Shown here: one piece after another, positions 8,901 to 16,001 of the stretch | Layout: every line of letters begins with the position of its first letter | Numbering within the stretch: position 1 is the stretch's first letter | The notes under the pieces: model-generated | Told to the model about the DNA's origin: nothing | Databases searched by the model: none | The model's input: only the letters and a program-made list of their open reading frames with translations | Source: Natronorubrum aibiense | GTDB lineage: Archaea; Halobacteriota; Halobacteria; Halobacteriales; Natrialbaceae | Direction of reading: 5' to 3' | Assembly: GCF_009392895.1 (NCBI RefSeq) | Contig: NZ_CP045488.1 | Coordinates: 1,488,001 to 1,552,000, forward strand | DNA: 64,000 bases | Made by a program: the position numbers and the translations under genes

Positions 8901-9744
8901 CACGCTTGATGACGTCGACTCCGATGATATCCCAGTCTGTGAACTCTCGCTCAAGCTCACACCGGACGAACGTGAGGCATCCGAGTGGACGGATCGCCAG
9001 CTACTCTTCCTTCAGGCGGTGTATAACGCCCAGCAACTTCGATACGATCCGCTCGAGTACGATCTCCTCCATGACTCGATGATCAGACTCCAAGAGTACG
9101 TTGGGATTGAAACCGACGAAATCACACCACTTCTCGAGGCAGATCTCTTACGACACGATACGGATCATCCACACCGGCTGTACACGGTTTCGTCTGCTGG
9201 CCGGACAGAAATCGGCGAGAGTTATCGACAGGGTGTCGACTACGGACATGGTATCGGCGATCTCGAAGAATCAAGCCAACACGTCTTCGGAATCGAAGTT
9301 ACCAGACGATATCTCGAAAAAGCCTATGCTGACGATCCTGATTCGCCAGTTTGTGAGGTTATCCCGTACTATGATCTCGGTGACGATGATAACCACCGCC
9401 TCGACCTCGCAGGCACCGACGCCGATGGTGAGATTATCGTCACCGCAGAAGTCGAACGGATCAACAACGACGTTCACCGTGCAGTTCCTGACGACTACGA
9501 CAAGATGGCCGCCTGTGATCCCGAGGAGGCAATTTGGGTCGTTATGAAGCAAGCTGACGGCCACAAGGTCCTCTCTGCGCTTACTGATCCACTCGAAGGC
9601 GATCCTCGAGTCGAGAAAACATACGCCAAAACGACACCACCACAACAGTTCCGTATTGATACCCCTGGTATGACTGCTGTCTATCCAGCGGAGTGGTTAC
9701 TAGACCGAACGGAAGCTGGCGAATTCCCCAGTCGGAGTGAGTGA
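5956..9744 (+). CDS. HerA/VirB4-like ATPase with Cys cluster and nuclease-like C-terminus
   Basis: 1262-residue P-loop ATPase of the FtsK/HerA/TraG-VirB4 superfamily, the DNA- or substrate-pumping motors of conjugation, end processing and some defence systems. Walker A GDTGSGKS is at 464-471, the Walker B-like strand LVNLYLEEAKD has the acidic pair at E750-E751, and the sensor-like GVQFPGQ spans 778-784. The first 450 residues match nothing I recognise. Residues 956-982 carry a Cys cluster (CCEAC at 959-963, ECCH at 979-982), possibly zinc-binding. Near the C-terminus, a D at 1150 and EVE at 1165-1167 between predicted strands resemble a PD-(D/E)xK nuclease core lacking the Lys; this is inference. 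No transmembrane segment is seen. Codon use is AT-richer than the window's core genes, suggesting transfer. The stop codon is the start of a TGAAC-hairpin repeat. Confidence 0.75.
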   Translation: MATHKHTSSTDDASEADANADRNTLASDSMNDPRAQTAAKPLTENLELRSYIEIRPSTKPLNHASVTQSMTMLYEQLNEPSNLGISSVFKSTSPTPTIEWLLVADGRSDTQIRYLVGTTDDTFLDDLEAILRTALPKTYELTHVDWHPRLVEQHLSASDEAPQYAAGIEYRGHTPLRKDWLTSLTSFEEQTTSTPNDTSHRVPLSILLETLSDADVPVIYQLVCRPFGDQRADTELYRADLENGVVTTADKALNFVFPNETKESQDRSALATSYRDRLADLETRALQRTFCLSARAVALTRGAQQNADTVVRRLENEFAHLGGPFHEIRGHVYTDQDLHTGTLPPASRLFEDLIDRTCHEPTYEATENRLPWNTHESAGIVATPDELPGFCFIDGAGLTTHGQRALRTRQSERTGLSLPSSHHLERYAGEGQALCMPLTEDRQPYGEPFVLPPSLQDRHLFVVGDTGSGKSVLTIGALGSNVEATAGPEILFDYKGSTTAEEYLQTHYAQYGTLEDVLYFDLTKTLPALSVFDIRPLLDAGLSREEARSRIAGHYEEILAGLLGKEQYHGAPESTKAIRNHLRALYDPVHGTDAVSHAELFEALQQTLSDRTPPPTSDERLTAYFDGLLERDRDVFNKVLGGAVGRVERIATDDRLAPLFDYVPSRHTDDETETSNQVASENGDDASPQFDFIDVIDDDTVVIFDFGGMEEQVKRALTLVLLSNLWTALKARTEASPTTQQLPLVNLYLEEAKDVAATQLVDTLLSQGRSFGLSVMLGVQFPGQLESPDPSNHTYEEALNEIGTFVVGNVSIGDELAKALATDDLPPGKVARRLAAIRHGEWLIRPAAAFGSPPPRPFLGRSLPAPDGHPASETPLTRDQRTQFTTAFELAELETWNEAGLRSNYELTPADANGNTREGTSNPNPTATESRSLRVDSLLPHTTRLPDCVTYDEVMDALCCEACDNRYDPTIDGMRRTIECCHTLDDVDSDDIPVCELSLKLTPDEREASEWTDRQLLFLQAVYNAQQLRYDPLEYDLLHDSMIRLQEYVGIETDEITPLLEADLLRHDTDHPHRLYTVSSAGRTEIGESYRQGVDYGHGIGDLEESSQHVFGIEVTRRYLEKAYADDPDSPVCEVIPYYDLGDDDNHRLDLAGTDADGEIIVTAEVERINNDVHRAVPDDYDKMAACDPEEAIWVVMKQADGHKVLSALTDPLEGDPRVEKTYAKTTPPQQFRIDTPGMTAVYPAEWLLDRTEAGEFPSRSE

Positions 9745-9850
9745 ACTGCTTCCGGGTCAAGTCCTTCGAGAATCTTCGGTTCTCGTGATCATGACCACAG
9801 ATATCCTCAAGTTCCGGACGCCCCAAAGCACTCGGCCTCTTCCATCCGTA
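9742..9850 (+). repeat. TGAAC-hairpin repeat, copy 3, apparently interrupted
   Basis: Begins at the ATPase stop codon (TGAACTGCTTCCGGGTCAAG). It resumes with GCCCCAAAGCACTCGGCCT and CCGTAGA (9819-9850), which align with copy 1. About 58 bp lie between the halves, including a hairpin (CGAGAA/TTCTCG at 9768-9786) followed by TGATCATGACC. It looks like the same repeat with a small palindromic insertion. Confidence 0.45.
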
Positions 9851-10214
9851 GACCGAGACGAACGCAACTCATATTTGGACTCCAGTTCACACGCGCCTCG
9901 AAACAGCACCTAAACCGTTCGGAGTTAATCTCCTCCAGTTCATAATCGGCATAACTGCCCGAAAGAAGGAGTATGATGCCCTCTCGAGGGTGAGCTAGGA
10001 ATTGATTGGCCGATGTCTCTCTCAATGAGGATCGAAGAGCGAACTCGAGGGCGGTATGCAAAGCAATCAGGGAACTGGCAGTCGTGGTGACACCGTGATC
10101 GGCGACATCTTCTCGATACCGGGCGACGGTGCCACAATAATGTCACTCGAGTCGTAGCCATACCCGAAAAATATCAATCGGAAATGACTAAACCCAGGGC
10201 AGAAAATATGATAT
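9851..10214. other. Gap after the ATPase gene
   Basis: No confident gene. A minus-strand frame of 84 codons (9807-10061) has some protein-like character, but no family is recognised and its reading frame runs through the repeat. AAAATATGATATAT just before 10215 may be part of the promoter of the next gene. Confidence 0.35.
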
Positions 10215-10742
10215 ATGGCTAACATTGGCGATGACCTATCTGCGAAAATGGCCGAGAAATTTTTCGCGAGTCGTGGCCACGGCGTGCTTTCACTTGCGGA
10301 CAGTAACGATGGACATGGGTTTCCGATTTCGTATGGGTATGACCTGGAGATGGAACATTGTATCATACAGTTCGTGCTTGACTCAGCGAGTCACAAACAG
10401 CAAAGTCACAAACAGCAAAGTCACAAACAGCAAAGTCACAAACAGCAGTTTCTCGAGGCGAGCAACACTGTCACGTTGACGACCTACGAGTACGCCGCTG
10501 ACGGTACGTGGCAGAGTGCGATCGCCACCGGATCGTTGGTTCCGCTCTCGAGTGAAGCCGTTGCAAACTGGGCTGCAGCGATCTTTTTTACGAACGCTGC
10601 GTATGTTGAGACACCCGTCAGACAGGACTCGACTGACACGGAGATCAAATGGTATGAACTCGAGATTGAATCCCTCACCGGGCGCGAAAATCTCAGTGAT
10701 GGGAGGTCAGAGACGAAACTCGAACCTGAACTCGAGCAGTGA
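10215..10742 (+). CDS. Pyridoxamine 5'-phosphate oxidase-fold (flavin-binding) protein with pentapeptide repeat
   Basis: 175-residue protein resembling haloarchaeal PPOX/FMN-binding split-barrel proteins: GHGVLSLADSNDGHGFPISYGYD is the typical first strand pair, then CIIQFVLDSASHKQQ and a strand with TVTLTTYEYAADGTWQSAIATGSLVPL. Such proteins bind flavin or F420 and reduce small molecules; substrate unknown. Oddity: SHKQQ is repeated four times in a row (residues about 59-78) because of a 15-bp tandem repeat in the DNA, where relatives would be expected to have one copy before FLEAS. The expansion lies between two barrel strands and may form a loop. Confidence 0.7.
   Translation: MANIGDDLSAKMAEKFFASRGHGVLSLADSNDGHGFPISYGYDLEMEHCIIQFVLDSASHKQQSHKQQSHKQQSHKQQFLEASNTVTLTTYEYAADGTWQSAIATGSLVPLSSEAVANWAAAIFFTNAAYVETPVRQDSTDTEIKWYELEIESLTGRENLSDGRSETKLEPELEQ
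10389..10447 (+). repeat. 15-bp minisatellite inside the PPOX gene, four copies
   Basis: AGTCACAAACAGCAA repeats at 10389, 10404, 10419 and 10434 with no differences until the last base or two. Each unit adds SHKQQ in frame, so copy-number change would alter protein length without frameshift. Confidence 0.95.
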
Positions 10743-12046
10743 CTCTTAACGTCGTATACGGTTTGGAATCCAATCGTCTCTCTTTCCTCCATCTTTGAGA
10801 CGAGTTGTAGTTCTGATATCCACGGTGGTGGTTAGATCACGCTCTTCGTCCCAAATCGATAGCCTGGAACCGATTATGAACGATCAGGCCACCTAATGAT
10901 GGCTTGGTCAGCACTGCCGAACTCTCGAGGAGCCCTTATATGCGGAACAGGCGCAATACCACGGCCTTCTGGCCGTGGATACGCGCCGTCACTCGATGAT
11001 GCCACCCACTGACAGAAGCATAGCCCGAGTTTCCAATCCTAACGTTCAAATCACAAGAAACCCTACATTATGGCGAGGTCAGGTCGGAACAGAGCGGATT
11101 CCGAACGACCTTCGGAGGCGGTCAACCCGCTAATCCAATGAGACAGTATCCGAAACGCCAACGCGGTGAACGCGAATCCTTGAAGGATTCGGCTCGTGCC
11201 CGTCGGTTGAGCAAGCCCGATGATACCTCCGAGTCCGTCGATGCGTCAGCGACTTCCTGCTGGCAAAAACAACAGATGGGTGTCAACGATGCTGAGGATA
11301 GGAGTAACGGCCACTTGGCATGGCCAGACAGCCACCGACCACGACGACTGGGTTAGACGCGAACTCCCGAAAAGTGGCGGAGTCATGGTTGTAAACCTGA
11401 AACTCCCACCGCTCGGGATTCCTGCGTCTTCAGGCGCAGGAGGATGTCAATGTACATTGCTGTGGCTGTGTCTCTTCGAAACCCCATCCTGTCCTCGTCC
11501 TCGAGATAGCGTATCGATTTGGAGCGGGCACATCTTTTTTGCGACTTAGCTCAGCAGTAGTTCTCTTCCGGACTAGAGTTGTGGTTATGAAAACAAGCAG
11601 GTCACAGTAAAGCGTCGTAAAAGCAGTGTGGTTGGACTGAGCGCCGTAGTTTTGATTAGGGTAACGAGAGACAAAGGCTCTCGAACGACTGACCTGCGGC
11701 AGTTACCATGATTCGTGACGAGTAATGATCGGATCGCTTATTGAACAATTTCTGCAAGTAATAAGATACGTGAAAAAATCCTTCTTGTGCGGCCCAGGGA
11801 ATGCGTATACGACCACGCTCTGATTCGGTCCCGATGAGCGATTCCTGCGTCTCGCGTGTCTCGAGCTCGGGGATCTCGATTGTGTTGGTAAGGCGGGCAC
11901 CTATAGTACCAACTGATATGATGGACACACTGATCGCACAGCCGTCATGCGATCTGGTGTGCAGGGATGTTCCATGGCTACTATAGTACCGCCCAGCAGC
12001 CGCCTTCGGCGATGGCTATTTATTCTTGGTTGGTGGGCGGTAACAT
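10743..12046. other. 1.3-kb gap containing a deleted IS element
   Basis: No intact gene. The central part (about 10950-11450) is a deletion derivative of an IS200/IS605-type element, described separately. The flanks, 10743-10949 and 11451-12046, contain only short frames with atypical composition. Confidence 0.55.
10950..11450 (+). mobile_element. Deletion derivative of an IS200/IS605-family element
   Basis: The right end is clear: 11421-11450 is a hairpin (CCTGCG, loop TCTTCAGG, CGCAGG) followed by AGGATGTCAA. It is preceded by GTTGTAAACC and GGGATT, the same layout as the right end of the tnpB element at 48.2 kb. At the other side a nested hairpin (CCACGGCC, TTCT, GGCCGTGG at 10959-10978, inside a GGCGC/GCGCC outer stem) could be the left end. 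Between them there are further hairpins (GAATCC/GGATTC near 11175) but no tnpA or tnpB frame. Confidence 0.5.
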
Positions 12047-12517
12047 ATGTCGCTCGAATCGATACAGGAATCCGAGTCCCTTGAGGCCCCACCCAAGCCG
12101 GACGAGGGAACGACCGTACGACTGCTTTCGGAGCACCACTCGTTCGTGACACTGCCACCCGCCCCCGACGAGGCGACCGTCGCCGTCGTATGGACCGATC
12201 CGGGTGTCCAGGTGGTGACTGCCGTCGCCAACGACGGCGATGCGCTCTGGCCGACGGTAACGCAGGCACGCGGCACACGCACCGAGACTGACGACGGCCC
12301 GCGGCGCGAGTTTCGGCTGGATGCCGACGTGCTCGCAGACGCGGACGTGCTGGACGTGACTGATGAGACCGGAACGAGCCGTGTGCGCTACCTAGCCGTC
12401 GGCTATCGGCGTGAATCGGTCCTCGAGCGATACAAACGGCGACTCCGGACGTGGTGGGACGGGACGCGCGAGCACCGGGCGTCGCTATCAAAACCGATAT
12501 CGTGGGACCGAGAGTGA
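12047..12517 (+). CDS. Uncharacterised haloarchaeal protein
   Basis: 156-residue acidic soluble protein. From about residue 20 to 125 it alternates short strands (TTVRLLSEHHSFVTLP, ATVAVVWTDPGVQVVTAV, RVRYLAVGYR), suggesting a small beta domain. The last 30 residues are basic and aromatic (YKRRLRTWWDGTREHRASL), perhaps for nucleic-acid or membrane contact. No signal peptide, Cys or known motif. The ATG start at 12047 lies shortly after an AT-rich patch. Codon use is typical of the host, so it is probably a real gene of unknown role. Confidence 0.55.
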   Translation: MSLESIQESESLEAPPKPDEGTTVRLLSEHHSFVTLPPAPDEATVAVVWTDPGVQVVTAVANDGDALWPTVTQARGTRTETDDGPRREFRLDADVLADADVLDVTDETGTSRVRYLAVGYRRESVLERYKRRLRTWWDGTREHRASLSKPISWDRE

Positions 12518-12685
12518 AGACGCGTGTCGCCTCGAGGGCGGCCGACGGCATCGACGCCGACTAGAGAAACGGCGGGAACCGTGAGTTCGTCCGACCGTGT
12601 GTGGTAACGCCCTTCTTGTCCGTCTTTTCTTTTTCAGGCTTTTCGACCTTCTCCTTTATTCGAGCCTCTGTCTGGGTTTTCTCTT

Positions 12686-13531
12686 TCACGCCGTCAGCAG
12701 CGTCACGATGCCGCCGCCGACGATTGCCAGTCCGCCGAGGCCGAAGCAGACGATCCAGAACGGAATCCGCTCGACGACCCGCATCAGGAGGCCGATCATC
12801 GCATAGCCGACGACCGCGCTCGTCGCGAGCGCAAGAGTCGCGGCCTCGAGGCCGACACCCGGAATCCCACCTTCGGTCGCGAACGTCAGCGCGCCGGCGC
12901 CGAGTCCGGCCGGAATCGACAGCAGAAACGAGAGTCGGAACGCCGAGGGGGCCTGGTAGGACCGGAAGAGCAACACGCTCGTGGTAATTCCGGATCGAGA
13001 AACGCCAGGCAGGATCGACAGGCCCTGGAACGCGCCCACGAGCACAGCGTCCCGCAGCGTCGGCTCGGCCCTGTCGGCGAGTTCGACGGACTCCGAGGCC
13101 AGTTGAACGACGCCGGTCGCAACGAGCAAGAGGCCGATCGCCGCGATGAACAGTCCGCCGCTCAACTCGCTCGCGAAGTCGATGGCCAGAAAGTAGATCG
13201 GCAATCCGATCAGTCCTGTCGCCACACACGCCACGACGACGAACGTCGTCACCGCGTTCGGCCCCGTAAACGCCGTCCGGGGTCGCCACTCGGGCACCGC
13301 CGCGAGACTCTCGGCGATGTCCTCGCGGTAGTACAGCGTCGAGGAGAGCGTCGTCCCCAGTTGCAAGAACAGCGCCAGCTGGAGGGCGTGCTCTGGCGAC
13401 GTTCCGACGAGTGTCAGAAACAGCGAGAGATTTCCCTGTGAGGAGACGGGCAACCACTCGACGATTCCCTGAACGATCCCGGCCAGCACGGCCACGACGA
13501 GCTCCCAGTCGATCGGTCGTTCCAGCCACAT
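12686..13531 (-). CDS. uppP: Undecaprenyl/polyprenyl-diphosphate phosphatase (UppP/BacA)
   Basis: 281-residue polytopic membrane phosphatase that converts C55-type polyprenyl diphosphate to the monophosphate; in archaea it probably recycles the dolichyl or undecaprenyl carriers used for glycosylation. Both family signatures are visible: EWLPVSSQG at 25-33 and PGVSRSG at 175-181 (catalytic Arg 179). The usual His after the first motif is replaced (GNL rather than GHL). At least seven hydrophobic segments, normal length. A short frame ends 6 bp upstream and may be cotranscribed. In an organism with a glycosylated S-layer the carrier-recycling role is sensible. Confidence 0.88.
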   Translation of the reverse strand: MWLERPIDWELVVAVLAGIVQGIVEWLPVSSQGNLSLFLTLVGTSPEHALQLALFLQLGTTLSSTLYYREDIAESLAAVPEWRPRTAFTGPNAVTTFVVVACVATGLIGLPIYFLAIDFASELSGGLFIAAIGLLLVATGVVQLASESVELADRAEPTLRDAVLVGAFQGLSILPGVSRSGITTSVLLFRSYQAPSAFRLSFLLSIPAGLGAGALTFATEGGIPGVGLEAATLALATSAVVGYAMIGLLMRVVERIPFWIVCFGLGGLAIVGGGIVTLLTA

Positions 13532-13537
13532 CTCGTC

Positions 13538-13669
13538 TCAGTCTCGCCCAGCTGGCGACGTGTCCACGTCACGGTTCGCTGCCCACACGTTGTTCTCGTC
13601 GCCTGCGATGACGCGACCGTTGCGCCGGTCGCCGCTGTCCCCTGCGCCGCCGGTGCTGTCTGCCTGCAT
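13538..13669 (-). CDS. Possible 43-residue small protein upstream of uppP
   Basis: Frame MQADSTGGAGDSGDRRNGRV... ending DVDTSPAGRD, stopping 6 bp before the uppP start on the same strand. It is acidic/polar and its third codon positions are strongly GC-rich like expressed genes here. A longer in-frame extension upstream looks much less coding. No known family. It could be a small leader gene of uppP or a chance frame. Confidence 0.35.
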   Translation of the reverse strand: MQADSTGGAGDSGDRRNGRVIAGDENNVWAANRDVDTSPAGRD

Positions 13670-13909
13670 TCCTCGTTCACTTCGAGTCTTCGCTCGAGGG
13701 CCCTTTTCAATTGCTATTCCGTCGATCTGCTCGGCCACGAGCGGGTCTCGGAGACCGATTAGGTGACTTTCAAGCCGTGCGCTTGGACGGCAGCCGACGC
13801 TCGAGTCCACTGCTATACTCGACAGTCGCGCTGCTACCAAACGATGACTCAAAAAATCGATGACGGTTTCGACAGCACCCGCGTGCCGCACAACGCGTGT
13901 CTGCGTTGT

Positions 13910-14299
13910 TTAAATGACGCGGTTCTGCAGGTAGTCGAGGTGTTTCGCGTTGTAGACGATCTGAACCTCATCGGTCTCTGCGGAACCGATGCAGGTCAGA
14001 CGGACGTTTTTGTCCTCGACTTCCTCGTCCGAGAGGATCTGCTGCATGTCCATTTCGATCTCGCCTTCGTAGACGATCGCGGCACAGTTCGCACAGGCGC
14101 CTGCACGGCACGAGAAGGGCCAGTCGTAGCCCTGGGCCTCAGCGGCCTCGAGGATGTACTCGCCTTCGGCGACTTCGAGGGAGCCGTAGTCCTCTTCGTC
14201 GAGGCCGGCGTCGGCAGCTTGATCGAAGAGGTCGTCGTCGTCCATTTCCCAGCCCTGGTCGTCCAGTACTTCGTAGTTGAGGTATTCTACCGTGGGCAT
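13910..14299 (-). CDS. fer: 2Fe-2S ferredoxin, haloarchaeal plant-type
   Basis: 129-residue electron carrier. The four cluster ligands are C64, C69, C72 (C-x4-C-x2-C) and C103. The N-terminal acidic insertion ([15 protein letters not shown]) is the haloarchaeal hyperacidic extension of plant-type ferredoxins. The start is the ATG at 14299 ([10 protein letters not shown]); a GTG one codon earlier is not needed. In halophiles this protein accepts electrons from pyruvate and 2-oxoglutarate:ferredoxin oxidoreductases. Stands alone. Confidence 0.95.
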   Translation of the reverse strand: MPTVEYLNYEVLDDQGWEMDDDDLFDQAADAGLDEEDYGSLEVAEGEYILEAAEAQGYDWPFSCRAGACANCAAIVYEGEIEMDMQQILSDEEVEDKNVRLTCIGSAETDEVQIVYNAKHLDYLQNRVI

Positions 14300-14563
14300 C
14301 ACTCCCCGGTTCGAGTCCCGTACTGGTATAGCTTGCTGTTCGGTCCTAAATTGACTTTCAGGTTAAATTGACACATTTGGATCGGTGACTGTCGCCGTAC
14401 GTTGAACGAAATGGCGGAAAACGGCGGGTAAACCGAAAAAACCGCCACGAACGGGCACATGTCTCGTCACGTTTGCCGCTTTCGATGACGATGCTGGCTG
14501 CCGCGCTCGGGAACGGTCGAATGCGGGCCGATCGGACTCGAGCGGCCGACCACGACGGCTCGC

Positions 14564-15757
14564 CTAGAAGCCGAAGATCGGAAGGAATCGGAAGGTGAGA
14601 AACGCCCCGACGGTCGAGAGGATCGGGACGACGTTTTGCATCAGGATGACACGAGCGGTCGTCGAGGGGTCGAAGAGATCGGAGGCTTTCGGGATGTCTT
14701 CGGGCTCTTCCTCGCCGATCTCTGGTGAGCGTTCGCCCTCCGCTTCGGCGGTCAGGGCACCGACGGAGACGCGGGTCTCTTCGCCGGCCCTGACCTCTGA
14801 CAGCGTCGTCGTCCGGGTTGCGCGCCCCCAGCCCAGTCCGATGATGCTCATCGTCGCGATGACGACGAAACTCGCTGGAATCCCGATCCACGAGAGCCCG
14901 ATGACGATCCCCGAACTGATGATCGCGACGACGATCGCAGCGGTTAGCGGGAGGTTCGTGATGTCGTTACCGAGCGTATCGAGGGTACGACGGGCGATCG
15001 TGAAACAGCCGACGGCGACGGCTGCCGAGCCGATCAGGATCAGGGGCACCATCTCGACATCGCCGGTGCCGTAGATCGGCGCGATTGCGTTCGCGATGTT
15101 GCTCGTCCCGGAAGAAAAGGCCATCAGACAGCCGATGCCGACGACGACCAGCGCGCCCGTGATCTCGCGTCGGTTGGCATTCTCTCCGAACTGCAGTCGC
15201 GGAACGAGGCCCGTGCGGTCGATCGTGACCATCTCGCGCCCCTCCCGGTTACCCTCGATAGCGACCCACGCATTGATCCGCGGGTAAAAGTAACGACCGA
15301 CGATGCCGGCCACCCAGAATCCGATGATTGGGGCAACAATCCACCAGACGACGATCTCGCCCAGCACCGCGAGATTGAGTTCGCCGGTTGCGAGTCCGAG
15401 GGCAGCGATCGCTCCCACCGCGGTCATCGAAGTCGAGGCGGGGACACCGGCATAGTTGCCCACGAACAACGCCCCGCCGATGAAAAAGAGGACGGCGACG
15501 TTCGAGCGCAGGGTGAAGATGGCGGTGTCCTCGACGAGCTCTCCGCCGAGGGTTTCGACGACCTGCGGACCGATGGTGATCGCACCGACGAAAAAGAAAA
15601 TCGACATCAGTGTCGCAGCCATCAATTTTGTGATCACATTGGCACCGACGGCTGGCCCGAACGCGGGTCCTGTCGTTGCGCCTCCAATATTGTAGCCTAC
15701 GAATACCGAAACGAGAAGCCCCACGATAAGCAGTACTTCTGTCACATCCGTATCCAC
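14564..15757 (-). CDS. PiT-family (inorganic phosphate/anion) permease, paralogue 1
   Basis: 397-residue polytopic protein (about ten hydrophobic segments) with the two-fold PiT repeat. The repeat signatures are visible but diverged: GYNIGGATTGPAFGPAVGAN near residue 21 and FSSGTSNIANAIAP near residue 215. The family moves phosphate (or sulfate) with cations. A GTG start (MDTDVTEV) is used. A cytosolic acidic stretch (GERSPEIGEEEPEDIPKA) precedes the last helices. A second, closely related permease lies at 17425-18588, with the octapeptide-repeat protein and UspA between them. The ion carried is not determined. Confidence 0.82.
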   Translation of the reverse strand: MDTDVTEVLLIVGLLVSVFVGYNIGGATTGPAFGPAVGANVITKLMAATLMSIFFFVGAITIGPQVVETLGGELVEDTAIFTLRSNVAVLFFIGGALFVGNYAGVPASTSMTAVGAIAALGLATGELNLAVLGEIVVWWIVAPIIGFWVAGIVGRYFYPRINAWVAIEGNREGREMVTIDRTGLVPRLQFGENANRREITGALVVVGIGCLMAFSSGTSNIANAIAPIYGTGDVEMVPLILIGSAAVAVGCFTIARRTLDTLGNDITNLPLTAAIVVAIISSGIVIGLSWIGIPASFVVIATMSIIGLGWGRATRTTTLSEVRAGEETRVSVGALTAEAEGERSPEIGEEEPEDIPKASDLFDPSTTARVILMQNVVPILSTVGAFLTFRFLPIFGF

Positions 15758-15860
15758 ATCATCCGCCCCTAAAAACGCGCCTATTTGTGGCCGCAGCGGC
15801 CGACTAGGCTCGGTTCGATCCTAAAGAACTTCAATCATCCACACCAAGGAATACAATGTC

Positions 15861-16001
15861 ATGGACTTCGACTGGAAACTCGACTCGAGAGACTATCAGG
15901 GACGAACCGGGTCGTCTCCTCGATACGTCGGAATCGACCCTGTCGACGAACGCTCGGGAACGGTCCGATTCACACGTGTCGGTGGCGATCATCCGTGCTG
16001 A
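15861..16001 (+). CDS. Possible 46-residue small protein overlapping the repeat-protein start
   Basis: Frame MDFDWKLDSRDYQGRTG... ending TRVGGDHPC. It has host-like codon use and its TGA overlaps the GTG start region of the following octapeptide-repeat gene (15995), an arrangement typical of translational coupling. No known family. It might equally be the displaced N-terminus of the next gene if there is a frameshift. Confidence 0.4.
   Translation: MDFDWKLDSRDYQGRTGSSPRYVGIDPVDERSGTVRFTRVGGDHPC

Noticed and set aside
9807-10061. 84-codon minus-strand frame after the ATPase gene
   Set aside because: Some protein-like character, but it overlaps the repeat and no family is recognised.
11138-11356. 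72-codon frame in the deleted IS element
   Set aside because: Contains a hairpin and IS-end sequence; composition is not protein-like.
12561-13529. 322-codon frame overlapping uppP
   Set aside because: Arg-rich shadow frame; uppP has both family motifs.
13538-13891. 117-codon version of the small frame upstream of uppP
   Set aside because: The upstream half has poor codon use and no conserved start; only the last 43 codons look coding.
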